Positions 40,521 to 51,513 of a stretch of DNA of 64,000 nucleotides are shown here, one piece after another. The notes beneath the pieces are model-generated. The model did not search any database and was not told the origin of the DNA. It was given only the letters and a program-made list of their open reading frames with translations. Each line of letters begins with the position of its first letter. Position 1 is the first letter of the stretch. A program made the position numbers and the translations under genes. This stretch comes from Aradus depressus (Eukaryota > Arthropoda > Insecta > Hemiptera > Aradidae), in contig OY759218.1 of assembly GCA_963662175.1 (NCBI GenBank), forward strand, positions 21,852,480 to 21,916,479, given 5' to 3'.

Positions 40521-40834
40521 TAACCCTCATTATTACTTTTTGCTTTTGTTTTGTTTTATCTTGTTTTATTTTTAATCAAGAAGTAACAGTTTTACTTAAG
40601 AAATAATTTAATTTAATTTAGGAACAATCGTTAAATTATTTTCTGATTTCTTCTGTTGAAAGAGCAGTAGACTCAAAACCTCCAAAAGGAGAGGCTTTTG
40701 TTCTAAAAGAATGTCAATAAAGCTATTTTATTTTTACGTTGCCAGAAAATCAATAAACGTCTTATTCAAAGAGTATTTTAAATACAAATTTTTTTGTGGA
40801 TATATTTATTTCATGTAGCCAACGTATCGACTTG

Positions 40835-41055
40835 ATATTCAAAATTCCAAAAAGGGGTGAATGGGGAGTGAGGGGTTTAACATTAAAACTTTAATAACTG
40901 CCCTGCCGTCGTAATGAATGTACCGACCAAAATTTAGTATGAGGATTTAGACGTTTCTATGTAAGTCTATAGATTTGTAGCCCAGTCAATTGGTTTTGGA
41001 TAGAGAACGATAAGGTACTTGATTAATTGGTGGTGGGGTGATTCACTGAAAACAT
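40835..41055 (+). repeat. R1 copy, 3' half
   Basis: TTTAATAACTGCCCTGCCGT, TTTAGTATGAGGATTTAGAC and GTCAATTGGTTTTGGATAGA, then a shortened GTGGTGGGGTGATTCACTGA end. Confidence 0.75.
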
Positions 41056-41700
41056 GAAAATCTGTTGAAAACACGACATAAAATTTTGGTGTATTTCTCC
41101 AAAAAAAAGTTTCTGCTTACGCCACTGTCATAACATAATGAAAATAATGTGAAGAATGAAAAAAAAAAAAAGAAATGTCAATAGTTGAATGAAGATCTCA
41201 CTTGGGAGAAAATAGTATTTTTTTCTTTTTGAGTTGGGATTGCGACTTGGTCGCTCTGTTAGCTTGACTTTCACCTTTCTAGTTGCTAGTGAGGTCTAGA
41301 CGACGTATATACCTGTTACCATACCATGGATAGCAGGTAAATATAACAGATAGCACTGTCGTTCTCTAATTGGTACTCAAATCACATCACTTAACGTTAA
41401 TGTTGGAAATATACAGTTCTAAAGGAATACTTATAATACCAGAGACCTTTATAGATACTGACTGATGGAATTTTCAAGAAAGTTTTATAAAAATACATTT
41501 TTAATTTTTTTATTTATCTCAAAATTTCACATTTTTTATTTCCCCATGTATAGGACAAATAATGTAAACTTTAGATGGTGAGTTTTCAGCGGATTTTCAT
41601 GTTTTCAAACCTTTTGAATCTGAAAATATATATATTTTTTTAAGAAGAGATCTATCTAAGAAATAAAACTCATATAAATAAAAGACATACTGGCCAGTAG
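41056..41700. other. No gene; mixed repeat debris
   Basis: A partial R1 5' end lies at 41530-41640 (TTATTTCCCCATGTATAGGA, GGATTTTCATGTTTTCAAAC). Nothing else is recognised. Confidence 0.45.
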
Positions 41701-41840
41701 TCCTTTAGCCTCTTCGCTGTACTGGTGGGATGTACCACTGATGATGACGCTGTTGCGTTGAAAACCGGTTCTGGTCAAAAATAAAACAGTGGGAATACGT
41801 CTTTTATTTCTATGAGAAAACTCGTCTTTTACTATCACCC
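41700..41840 (+). repeat. Penelope-like terminal unit with hammerhead-like core
   Basis: At 41738: CTGATGA, T, a GACGC/GCGTT stem closed by TGTT, then GAAAACCGG TTCTGGTC. The ACCGG and CTGGT segments can pair, and GTC follows. Upstream GCTGTACTGGTGGGATG and downstream AAAATAAAACAGTGGGAATA match the palindromic pair at 43000-43250. Confidence 0.65.
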
Positions 41841-42990
41841 CATAATATTTTAACTTTATTTTATTCATAGTAGAAGCAAGTATTATAATCATGTGAAAAA
41901 ATGAAATTGAGTTTTCAACGAATTTTCACATTTCAAGTTCCTCAACACGTTTTAACCATTTTCTCGATGATATCTGTCTGTGTTTGTATGTGATAGGAGC
42001 GTTGTGAGCTAATGTTGAAACGATTGTGTGAACTGAAAATTTGAAATGAAGATGTCACATGTGCTAATTTCGAACTGATTGAGCGGAGCTCATTCTGGAG
42101 TGAAACGGAAGAATGAGCGTAGCTCAATCTTTAGACGACTCGTGTGTTTCGTTTGTGCCCCTCCTGCATTAAAACTGTTTATCTGATCCTGATCAATTTT
42201 TGCATATTGATGGATGTCAGTCACGTGAAGGTTATTAAAAAATAATTTCGAAAATCGGACGTACCACGGAGGAATAATCACCGAAAATATGTTCATCCAT
42301 AGACTTCAATGCGAAACGTTCAAATTCTTCTCAATCGACAATGGCATGAAGCGCGCGCATGAAATTGAGGTCATAGGTCGAGGTCAAGAGTAAGATTTGT
42401 TTAAAAAAATAATATATAATATAATAATAAAAAAATAATCAGAGGAAATAATTATATAAAATGGAAGTAGCATCGAGGAATAATCACTGAAAAAAACAAT
42501 GAAACTGAGACCATTGTTGGAACACAATGTTGCGGTGCTGCGCGTGAACTAAAAGTTCTCGGCGAAGCCCTTGACAAATTTTTCGGGAGAAAAAATTATT
42601 TTGGACCATATTTTTTCGTAAATAAAGAATATTTCTTGACGATAATCACGTTTTGTCGCATGGAGGGAGCTCGCGGCGTAAGCTAAGCGAGTGACCGCTA
42701 ATGAATTTAAAGTTCAAGGTATAGGCAATTTGAGTCACGGCTCCGCTCAATATTTGCAATTAGCAGAATGCATTGCATACCTAGTTAGATTTTGGCCGAA
42801 ATCGGACGAAAATTGAGTTTATATGAGTTAATATACTTAAAAATCTTTTCAAATGAAAGTTGTAGAGAAAATGGAAAGGCACTTTTATGAAATTTCATAT
42901 GCAGCATCCTTATAATACTGGTTCAAACGTAGACCACGTGGCTTCTCTAAATTTTCAACGGGAGAAGAGAAACGAAACATAAAATAGAAA
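41840..42990. other. No gene; anonymous repeat wording
   Basis: GAACTGAAAATTTGAAATGA followed by AGATGTCACATG near 42030 recurs near 62455 and, more weakly, near 24985 (GAACTAAAGATGTCACAAGA). These mark another dispersed repeat. No ORF is convincing. Confidence 0.45.
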
Positions 42991-42994
42991 TAAA

Positions 42995-43255
42995 AGAGAC
43001 GTTGTCTTCCCACTGTTTTATTTATACCAGAACCGGTTTTCGACGCAACAGCGTCATCATCAGTGGTTCATCCCACCCAGACAGCACAGCGGTTGGAAGA
43101 TAACTGGCTTATATCGCCAGTTATCTTCCAACCGCTGTGCTGTGTGGGTGGGATGAACCACTGATGATGACGCTGTTGCGTCGAAAACCGGTTCTGGTAT
43201 AAATAAAACAGTGGGAAGACAACGTCTCTTTTATTTCTATTAGAAATCTAGTCCC
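42995..43255. mobile_element. Head-to-head palindromic pair of Penelope-like terminal units
   Basis: Two ~110-bp arms (about 42998-43106 and 43112-43232) are almost perfect inverse copies: ACGTTGTCTTCCCACTGTTT, ACCAGAACCGGTTTTCGACG, CAACAGCGTCATCATCAGTG, CACAGCGGTTGGAAGATAAC. Each has a hammerhead-like core (43036-43063 on -, 43161-43188 on +) with a GACGC/GCGTC stem and a TGTT loop. TTATATC remains at the centre. Confidence 0.85.
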
Positions 43256-43449
43256 ACAACATCTTACTATCACATATGAAACATAAAATAAATCTTTAAC
43301 GGTTGACCTTTCAAGATTAATGTATACAACCAAAAACTGTAAAATGTGTTATGGATATTTGACGTATCTATTTGGGGGCAGTGGGGGGAAGGCACTGTTA
43401 ATACGAGTTTCGAGTTTTGAATTGAACATCGTTTTAAAGGTCTTAAGTA

Positions 43450-43822
43450 GGCCGGTTGTTCAGAAGTAGCGTGCTTGCCTACTGAGCTCAAGATAGCGGG
43501 TTCGGAACATGGCCGAGGCCGGTTGCTCAGAACTAGCGTGCTTGCCTACTGAGCTCAAGATAGCGGGTTCGGAACATGGCCGAGGCCCTTAGGTTTTTTA
43601 TCTTGGAAGGTAAAAAAACCTTGAGCACGCTATCCTTCGGATGGGACGTTAAACGATGGTCCCGAGCCGATGTCAGATACTCGTTGTAGACCTCTATAAT
43701 AGGTAACTTAATCTGGAAAGGCAAAATTTAGGACTCCCACAGTAGAGTCGGTCTCTTGTCCACCAGAGCGCTGTGGTAGCAGGCGAAATGACCTCGTAGT
43801 TAAAGCCCTGGCATGAGTCATA
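43450..43822 (+). repeat. SINE-A with a tandemly duplicated tRNA-like head
   Basis: A 67-bp head unit (GGCCGGTTG.TCAGAA.TAG, then GAGCTCAAGATAGCGGGTTC) occurs twice in a row, 43450-43516 and 43517-43583, differing at two positions. The usual body follows (AGCACGCTATCCTTCGGATG) and the 3' part ends GGCATGAGTCATAATAATAA followed by CTAAC. The A box is degenerate (GTTGTTCAGAAGTAG). Confidence 0.9.
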
Positions 43823-43869
43823 ATAATAACTAACGTGAGGCATTTATGGTGAGAGGGGAGGAGGGGAAG

Positions 43870-43884
43870 TGGGGGGGGGGGGGA
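43870..43884. repeat. Poly(G) tract
   Basis: An uninterrupted G run of about 15 bases, next to a GGGAGGAGGGGAAG purine tract. Confidence 0.9.
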
Positions 43885-44097
43885 TTTCAACTTATTTCTA
43901 AAATTATGTAACTTAAAGTTACTGCAGATAACATTACTAATCTGCTTAAAGTTACTAACCTGTTTAAAATTACTAACCTTGATAATATTCTGCACCAGAA
44001 TCAGGATCTTTTTAATAAAATGGTGCTTTTAAATGCCTGTAAACATCCAAGTTTTCCCATGTATCATATTAACCCCGACTGACCCTGCATAATTATA

Positions 44098-44186
44098 GGT
44101 TAGGTTAGGTTTTATGACACATGCCCAGGCATTAACTACGAGTTCATATCGCCCACTACCAGAGTGCTCTTTCATCACTCTGGTTT
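44098..44186 (-). mobile_element. 5'-truncated SINE-A, 10-bp target duplication
   Basis: It holds only the last ~89 bp of SINE-A, from CCAGAGTGATGAAAGAGCAC (read on -) to the TAACCTAACC tail, flanked by CATAATTATA at 44088-44097 and 44187-44196. A truncated copy with its own duplication shows that copying starts at the 3' end. Confidence 0.92.
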
Positions 44187-44329
44187 CATAATTATATATT
44201 GTGCTCCAAAGAATTCACCTCATGACCTGCCACTGCGTTCAAGGGTCAACATTGATTTTTAATCGATTACATAACTTCCGCTAGACTTATAGCTGTGAAT
44301 ATTTTAATCATTAATGCAAATAATGTGGG

Positions 44330-44508
44330 CATAATAGGACTTTCTTATACCAACCACTTTTGTACAGAGCACTCTCCCTCCAATGTGTTGGCGTCAGCGA
44401 CGCTCTTTGTTTCATTGAACAACGTAATTATTATACCCAGTTGTGACCGTATGAAATGAATTTGAAAGGAGGGAGAAGACAAAAATGGTTGGTATACGTC
44501 CTGTTATG
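44330..44508. mobile_element. Small MITE with inverted ends
   Basis: CATAATAGGACTTTCTTATA CCAACCA at the left mirrors TGGTTGGTATACGTCC TGTTATG at the right. The interior is about 120 bp. One end recurs in intron 2 of the UNC93-like gene (6588). Confidence 0.65.
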
Positions 44509-44714
44509 TTCACATCACTGTCATACGTTACTTTTTATCCTTTTTGATAAAAACTATCGATAGTAAAAAATATATTTTAAAACTAGTTATTATGCTTTAT
44601 AATTTAAACATTACTTACGGGATATTTAACATTTTTGCAGAGAGATTGTGAAACACTTAATAAATTATAAAGAAAACACGAATGTTTTTTATATTGTCTA
44701 TTTCATAAGATATA

Positions 44715-45384
44715 CAGTAGAACCTCTATAAGTCGAACATCAAGGGAGACGCCAAAAAGTTCGAGTTATAGAGTTTTCGACTTATGGAGGATTTCGACAG
44801 GCGGATTTTGATTCGACTTGTAGAGGTTAAGATTCATTCTAACTAATTTTGAGTTAGAGAGGTGAAATAAATAAAAACTCAAGTTACAGAGGTAACGAAC
44901 ATATTTATATTTATTATAAATCAACATTATTTCAAAACATCCTTAAAATAAAAAATACGTAGTATATGTAGGTATTAAAAAAAGTCAGTAATTATTTTTT
45001 GCTTCAAATAATTGGTAATCCTATTTATTGTATACTCCTAAATTGTTTTCTAAGAAACAATGGTGTACATTGTCGGCAAATTCTTAAAGTCGGTAACTTG
45101 TTTTTCTTCGAGCTATAGAGGTAATACGTTTCAAATAATCGAGTTGTAAAGGTTGTAAAATAAAACATTGCTATGTTCGAGATACAGAGGTCCATTTTAT
45201 TTTTTCGAGTTATAGAGGGAAAATATGTACCAAAATGGCTTGTAGGGATTCACTGATTATTTCGACTAATAGGGGGTTGAGATTGTAATGGAGGTTTTGG
45301 GGCTTGAAGGGAAAGGAACAAAACTTTTTTTCGAGTTTTGGAGGTTTTCGACTTATCGAGGTTCGACTTAAAGAGGTTCTACTG
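44715..45384 (+). mobile_element. Pogo/Tigger-like MITE, complete, TA target
   Basis: Ends CAGTAGAACCTCTATAAGTC and its imperfect inverse CTTAAAGAGGTTCTACTG, flanked by TA (44713-44714, 45385-45386). The interior has many CGAGTTATAGAGG-type phrases. No transposase. Other copies are at 31219 and 62651. Confidence 0.9.
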
Positions 45385-45394
45385 TATAAATTAT

Positions 45395-45510
45395 ATGCGA
45401 GTACTTTCTACCAGCTACCATCTTCGGCTACGACTTAATAAAATACTGTATTTGTTAAGTCGTGGCTGAAGATGGCAGCAATACCAAAAATACTCCCATA
45501 TATTTTATAT
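45395..45510. repeat. Inverted pair of degenerate hammerhead-like units
   Basis: GCGAGTACTTTCTACCAGCT, CCATCTTCGGCTACGACTTA and the inverse TAAGTCGTGGCTGAAGATGG, AGCAATACCAAAAATACTCC. The GAAA box has decayed to CAAAA in the right arm. Confidence 0.65.
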
Positions 45511-45649
45511 ATCTTGTGAAATAGCAATACAAAAAAAATTTGTGTTTTCTTTATAATTTATACAAATTAATAGAATCTTAATTAACAAATGAAAAAAAAA
45601 AATAGTGAAAAAACTTCTATTGAAATGGTATTTTATTTAAATACTTCAC

Positions 45650-45845
45650 TGTCCTCTAATTTTTAGCGCCCTAACTATGTATAGTATGATATTATTGAGG
45701 TTTTGGTTGTTTGTAATGTTGAAAAGGTTGAGGTTGTGGGCTCTTTAGTGCTTCTACCAGGTACTTTTTTCTTAGTTGGCTGAAGGCCGAACCCTGAGCC
45801 TAAAAGATGTATTTCCTAAAGGCTAATAAAGAATTGAATTGAATT
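45650..45845 (+). repeat. LINE 3' end with GAATT tail
   Basis: TTTTTCTTAGTTGGCTGAAG, GCCTAAAAGATGTATTTCC and GGCTAATAAAGAATTGAATT followed by GAATTT form the typical 3' UTR and short tandem tail of an insect non-LTR retrotransposon. No coding part remains. Confidence 0.65.
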
Positions 45846-45849
45846 TATA

Positions 45850-46740
45850 ATTTATTACTTACGGGAGTTTATTTTACATTTTTTGAAACTCTATAACTTT
45901 TGTCGTATTAGTCCTAGCTCAAATATAAAGGCATGTGTTAGTTGTAAATTTAATAAGAAACATTTTTTCCTAAGAAGCAATTTTTATATAGGGCTAACCG
46001 TTTCTCGTAAATAAAGCAATAGTTAAAAAAAGTGGGTATCAAAACGACATTTCAGGGCAGTTTTCGGAATTTTTCATCATAGAAACAAAGCATTTCACAC
46101 AGAATGTGCTTTTCAGTTTTTTCTACATTTATTTTAAAATATTTTCGAGACCATAAATATAAACGGTGTTTTGTAAAAAGTACTTTACCGAAGTAAAATG
46201 GTATTATTTTTCGGCTAAAATTTAATCTGGTCAAATTTCATATAGCTAACTCGATCTCTGACGTTCCCATGATACTGTAGGTATATGAAAGTTAAAAACG
46301 GAAATTTTATTATTTTGTGGGTTAGACGTTTCATGCATGGAGTTGTTGAATTCAATTGTTTGAAGCCAGTCGTTAGAACGTCAGAACATTCTACGACTGC
46401 AACCTCACCATATCAAGATATCTATTTTATGAGGAAAAAACTGCGAAATGTTCTATTCTTCAACAGACATACGTATTTTCGTAACTGTTATTGAGTAGAT
46501 TGTGTTCAACTGCCCTCATCCATGAATTGAAAACAATGACATGATGTGTCGTAACTTCTGTATACAAAAGGACGTAATTATCTTCATGAAATTTCAGAAG
46601 TAACGGGCACTTACGAAAAATGCAGCTGTATGAGAAGTTCCCATAGGCCTATATACTAAGTTTGTACTGTGCACTCAATTCGATTAAAAATACGATTCAG
46701 TTATTTCCAGTTGTCATAGTAACAGGGTTCTCAAAAACTG
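45850..46740. other. No gene; anonymous repeat at 46040-46260
   Basis: 46040-46260 is related to the intron-3 repeat at 7440-7760. The open frames at 46052 and 46285 follow this repeat and look fortuitous. Confidence 0.45.
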
Positions 46741-46774
46741 CTGAACTGATATTTACAAAATGTTCAGAATTTTT

Positions 46775-47020
46775 TAAAAATATGATAGAAACACCGTTAA
46801 ATCAAAGACATCTCTGACTTTTTAAAATATGACAGAGACACCGTTAGATCAAAGACATCTCTGACTTTTTAAAATATGATAGACACCGTTAGATCAAAGA
46901 CATCTCTGGCTTTTAAAAATATGTTAGAGACACCGTTAGATAAAAGACATCTCTGACTTTTTAAAATATGATAGAGGCACCGTTAGATCAGACATTTCTG
47001 ACTTTTTCAAATTTTATGAA
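46775..47020 (+). repeat. 47-bp tandem repeat, about 5 units
   Basis: Units containing ACACCGTTAGATCAAAGACA and TCTCTGACTTTTTAAAATAT start at 46791, 46838, 46883, 46930 and 46977. The period is 47 with one 2-base deletion. The last unit decays into TTTTTCAAATTTTATGAA. Confidence 0.95.
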
Positions 47021-47294
47021 TATGACAGAGCTGAAACCCATTCGGAGGCCATAACTGAGAAAAAAAAAAAAAAAAACATTCCGAGGAAAGCTACAACTTT
47101 AATATCAGATGGGAAAAATTCCAAGAAAACTGCCTTTTCCTCAATTATCGATCAATGAACCCCTACAGTGCTGCAGGGAGGCGGTAGCGAGGGGCTCCCT
47201 GTGCTGCCGAATTTTGAGGGTAGAGGCCAAATTTCAAAATGAATAAATAAATTAATACTCAAATTAAATAAATACAAATATGAATAAAAAAAAG

Positions 47295-47800
47295 TCTTCG
47301 ATGAATCAACGGCAATGTACTTCCCCAGCACGAATTATTTAATTATGTTTTCGCTCTCCCTCTAAATCCCATAGACCGTCTTGGCTAAAAATCAATAGTT
47401 GACCCACAGGGACTTCTGAATCCTCATTCTAAATTTCGTGTCGATACATGAATGTACGAGTATATCGCCGATGTAATGAATCACATCGGCAGTTATTAAA
47501 GATGTTGTGTTGAACCCCATCTCTGATCCCCCCTCATTTCGGCCGATTTCGCGAAAAACAAATATGTGCCATCTTTATGAGGTTTTGAATTTATATATAA
47601 AATTTCGTGTCGATACATTCATTACATCGGCAGTTATTAGAGTGTTTGTGTTTTGATCCCCACCTCTGATCCCCCTCCCTTTTGGACGATTTCGCTGTAA
47701 ATCAATTGGTGTCGTCCTTGAGGAGTTCTGGATGCACATATCAAAGTTCGTGTCGATGTATTCAATGGGAGTTATCGTCAGACAGAAAATTATTTTTTTC
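47295..47800 (-). repeat. R1 copy, antisense, with a reiterated module
   Basis: CAATGTACTTCCCCAGCACG, TTTTCGCTCTCCCTCTAAAT, CATAGACCGTCTTGGCTAAA, then two copies of (AT)CGGCAGTTATTA(G/A)AG with a CCCC.CTCTGATCCCCC block, then TCGTGTCGATGTATTCAATG and GGAGTTATCG. Confidence 0.85.
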
Positions 47801-47869
47801 ATTTTTTTAAAAACATAAATCTTATAGTTGCTGTATAACAATAATAATCAATTAAGTCGAACAGAAAAG

Positions 47870-47960
47870 AAGGGTTTACTGGGAGAGCGGAAAAATTTTA
47901 TTGCAAATAATTTGATTTGGGGAAGTACATTATTTATCTACGATTTTTCTGGTGATTTTC
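47870..47960 (+). repeat. R1 3' end fragment
   Basis: GGGTTTACTGGGAGAGCGGA, CAAATAATTTGATTTGGGGA and AGTACATTATTTATCTACGA. Confidence 0.55.
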
Positions 47961-48059
47961 ACTGTAAACCCTCAGGTTTTTATGCGTACGTTTCAAGTGT
48001 TCTTCAAATCCGACCCTATAAGAAAAGTCATTTCCTACAATATTGTAGCTGAACTCTTT

Positions 48060-48060
48060 A

Positions 48061-48090
<30 letters not shown>
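48060..48090. repeat. Poly(A) run, ~30 bases
   Basis: Uninterrupted A. No retroposon body could be assigned upstream. Confidence 0.9.
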
Positions 48091-48093
<3 letters not shown>

Positions 48094-48369
48094 CTTGTTT
48101 GTTTTTATCAATTCAAAATATTGACAGCTATTTCATCAGGAAAATCACATAAAAGAATATTTCCTGACCGTTTTTCATTGTTGCAGCTCGGCGACTTTCC
48201 CTGACATGAGTTATATAAAATGTCAACATATTGAGGTCAACTCTACTTACGGTTCACGTTCAGCCTGAAGAGACGCGGATTTATGGGGGTCGCAATCGCG
48301 AAGGACGCCGGTGTCTCAAAGAGTCCCCCTCGGTCAATCTGAAAAGGAAAGTAGAAGAAAATGTTGTCG

Positions 48370-48712
48370 GTGAATCAGCGGCAACGTACTTCCCCAGCAC
48401 ACAGGAACTTCTGAATCCTCAAAGACTATACCGTGTCGATACATTCATTACATCGACAGTTATTAGGGTTTTCGAGTTGAGCCTCCCTCGTTAAATAATC
48501 GTTCAGAAATTTCATGTGGAGTTTTCAGTGGAATATCATGCTTTCCGACCATCGTCGATGTACCACATCGGTGTACCACCGTCCATGTACCACATCAGTG
48601 TACCACCGTCGATGTACTTCTGCGAATAATTGAACAAAGTTTTCGCTCTCCATCTAAAACTAGTTGGTGTCTTTACTCAGGGTCTTCTTAATCCTCAGAT
48701 TTTTCTTGTTGA
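48370..48712 (-). repeat. R1 copy, antisense (split by Helitron)
   Basis: GTGAATCAGCGGCAACGTAC, TTCCCCAGCACACAGGAACT, GTCGATACATTCATTACATC, GACAGTTATTAGGGTTTTCG, plus a GATGTACCAC.TC.GTGTACCACCGTC minisatellite at 48553-48615. After 48600 a second antisense copy begins (CTTCTGCGAATAATTGAACA) and is cut by the Helitron at 48712; it resumes at 49511. Confidence 0.8.
48553..48615. repeat. 30-bp minisatellite, about 2 units
   Basis: GATGTACCACATCGGTGTAC followed by CACCGTC is repeated with small changes. Confidence 0.85.
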
Positions 48713-49510
48713 TCATATATATAAAGCTGAAAATGTCTGTGCGTTGTACCGCTATAACTCACGAACGGCTTGATGGATTTGATTAATTTTTTATTTATTT
48801 GTTCGTCATCGTCTGTGGAAGGTTATAGGCGTATTAGTATCTCAATATCTGGTCCATCCCAGCATTGTAACTCAAAAACCACTGCAATGATTAATGAGGA
48901 ATCTTTTTGAATAGATAAGTTTTATCTACCGGAAGGTTAAGGTCTATTTTTTAATCAACCCCTGGTCCATCCCAGCATCCACCCACGCAATCTTTGTAAC
49001 TCAAAAACCACTGCAATGATTAATGAGGAATCTTTTTGAATAGATAAGTTTTATCTACCGGAAGGTTAAGGTCTATTTTTTAATCAACCCCTGGTCCATC
49101 CCAGCATCCACTCACGCAATCTTTGTAACTCGAAAACCATTGCAACGATTAATAAGAAATCTTTTTGAATAAATTAGTTTTAACTCCAGGATGGTTGAAG
49201 TCTATGTTTTAATCAACCTCGTGGTCACAAGCGTTCTCAAGTACGCACTGGCTAGGACGTCCACTGATGCTAAGTATTCACTAGCTGTGGTTTCCGCCGT
49301 TGAATGGCGCATACTAGCCATGGTGCCCAGGGGTCCTAAAAACTTACTAGCTGGGATGTCTGCCGTTGAAAGAATATAAGCGTTATTCCGTATGAATAAT
49401 TGAAAATTATAACATCATGAATGTACTATTGAAGAATTGAAATGGATTCGAACGAGAGATATTAGGAGAAAAATCAAAGTTCCCCGGGCAACGCCGGGTA
49501 TTACTGCTAG
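48713..49510 (+). mobile_element. Non-autonomous Helitron, 798 bp
   Basis: The 5' end is TCATATATATAAAGCTGAAA and the 3' end is CTAG. It sits exactly between host A (48712) and host T (49511). A hairpin with CCCGG/CCGGG arms around GCAACG (about 49482-49497) is followed by a 12-base spacer ending in CTAG. No duplication is made, as expected for rolling-circle elements. The interior has a ~130-bp unit repeated about 2.5 times (48857-49195, for example CTGCAATGATTAATGAGGAA) and no Rep/helicase. Confidence 0.92.
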
Positions 49511-49765
49511 TATATTTATAATGAAAATTATTATTAGGGTTTCTGAGTTAGGCCCCCTTCTCTGATCTTTTATTTACGTTTGTTCGGTTTTGAATTTACA
49601 TATACAATTTCGTGTGAATACATTCATTTCATCAGCACATATTAGAGTTTTTGTGTTAGGCCTCCTCCTAATCCCTCTCTTCTCTTTGATTTGGCTGAAA
49701 TTCAAAAGGTCGGAAAACATGAAATTTCGTTGAAAACTCAGTATAACTGCTGTACTTTGTATCGC
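49511..49765 (-). repeat. R1 copy, antisense, after the Helitron
   Basis: TATTATTAGGGTTTCTGAGT, ATATACAATTTCGTGTGAAT, TGATTTGGCTGAAATTCAAA and GGTCGGAAAACATGAAATTT. Confidence 0.8.
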
Positions 49766-50689
49766 AAGCAAACTTCAAAACTTTTCCAGACTTAGAAATC
49801 TCTTAAAAACTTCTCTTCCCTACCCTCCCCCCCTTGCCCACAGATCCATTCATTCCCCCCCAAGTTCAGGCGCGGATCTAGGGGGCAATTATAATCAGAG
49901 TTACTCATCTTTCATGAAATTCGTTCTGATTTTGTGATTTGTGTGTATGAAATTAAAAATTGGGTAAAAATTTGGTTGAAAATCCATTATATTCTACTTG
50001 CATTTGAATAACGCTCTGTTTGTCTACCTTATAAAATTAATATAATAAAATATACAGGTCATGGTATATTTTCTTTACTTCTTATAGAGTGAAAGGCCAG
50101 GACGCAAAAGACGAGTGAGCGAGAGACGCATATGGCGTGTGAAGTGTAGAAGTTCGAGAGAGAGTAATTAAATTTAGTTATTGTCAAAAATGTTGTTAAA
50201 TTATTAAAGTTTATACCCATACTTTGATATAAACACATTTTTAGAATCTTTTACCATCCCATTTCAAAGAATTTCCAATTTATGTGGGCTATAAAACTCA
50301 CTTTTATTCTAACTTTAAGTATTTATTACTCACAAACTATATGGTAAGTTTTTTTGCAAAAATTATATAATATGCATTAGATGTTTTTCTTTAACATATT
50401 TAAAATTCAAACTCCAAAGTTATTTTTTTAATAAGTATGGAATATCCTTAATATTATAATTACGACAATACTTTATTGTTATTGTTACTACTATTGTTGT
50501 TATGCAGAGAAATATATTTTTTATAATTTGAATTTGTACTTTTTGTAGAATAACTAAGAAATTTTATTCGTGAGTCTATAGGATAAGTCTATATTTGATT
50601 CTCCCCCATCGCTCCTGTGCAGTATAGTAATTTTTACAGTAGTTTATGGTTTCCCGTTTCCAGATTTTCTTTGTGAAGCTCCATTCTAG

Positions 50690-51395
50690 GAATAGATAAT
50701 TAAAAATACACAATTTGTTCGTCAAACTCCACTATATCCTGAAATACTCGACTAGTTTCGCCGTGCAAATAGAATTTAAAGTAAAGTTTTACCTACTCAC
50801 ATTTAGAGAATACTATAATTTCACATTTGTTTTTTATAAATTCTATTTATTTGTTTTTATTTACTTTAAATTCCAATTTACATTTATATAATTCAAGAGT
50901 TCTACCTATATAAATACCAACACTTTCACTGTTACCTTCACTTTATTAGATTTCTTCTTATTATATTTATTATCATCTTGTAAATATCTGTTTATTAGAA
51001 ATATATTTCTTGGTGGTAGGCAAATGTAGTGGACTAGCTTGTTAAATAAGTAATTAGATTTATCAGTCCAACATATTTTTTTGTTTAAACCACAAATAGT
51101 TTCGGCAATTTGCCATCTTCAGCTGGTGAATCTTTCTAGAGAAGAGGTCAAGGGACACGTTCGAGTATCAGGGACCAGCTGGATACTGTTTATTAGAATG
51201 TATAGAGTAACAAAAACAATGGATTCCCCATCACTACCTAAACCCCCTCCCTAACTGTACCTTCTACCCCGTCAAAAAATTCTGTCAGTTTGTAAGTGAC
51301 TCTTGATAATGCCTTAACACGGCGAAACTAGTCGAGAATTTAAGAATATAGTCAAGTTTGACGAACAAATTATGTATTTTTAATTATCAATTTTT
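50690..51395. repeat. Inverted Penelope-like ends inside the hAT element
   Basis: ATTAAAAATACACAATTTGT TCGTCAAACT with CTCGACTAGTTTCGCCGTG at 50698-50766 is mirrored by CACGGCGAAACTAGTCGAG and GTTTGACGAACAAATT at 51308-51385. A further unit on the - strand at 51099-51122 has a clean core: CTGAAGA, T, GGCA/TGCC, GAAAC. Confidence 0.75.
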
Positions 51396-51495
51396 ATAGT
51401 GATTTTCGGCGTAATTTTTCCTATACGGGTCTTAATAACGGGGATAAGTTTATAATAATTTCTTGAAAACAGGGGTACACTCATGGCACCTATTG

Positions 51496-51513
51496 CCCCC
51501 CCCCCCCCCCCCC
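51496..51513. repeat. Poly(C) tract, ~18 bases
   Basis: Forms part of the right end of the hAT-type element; the corresponding left end has only five G. Confidence 0.9.
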
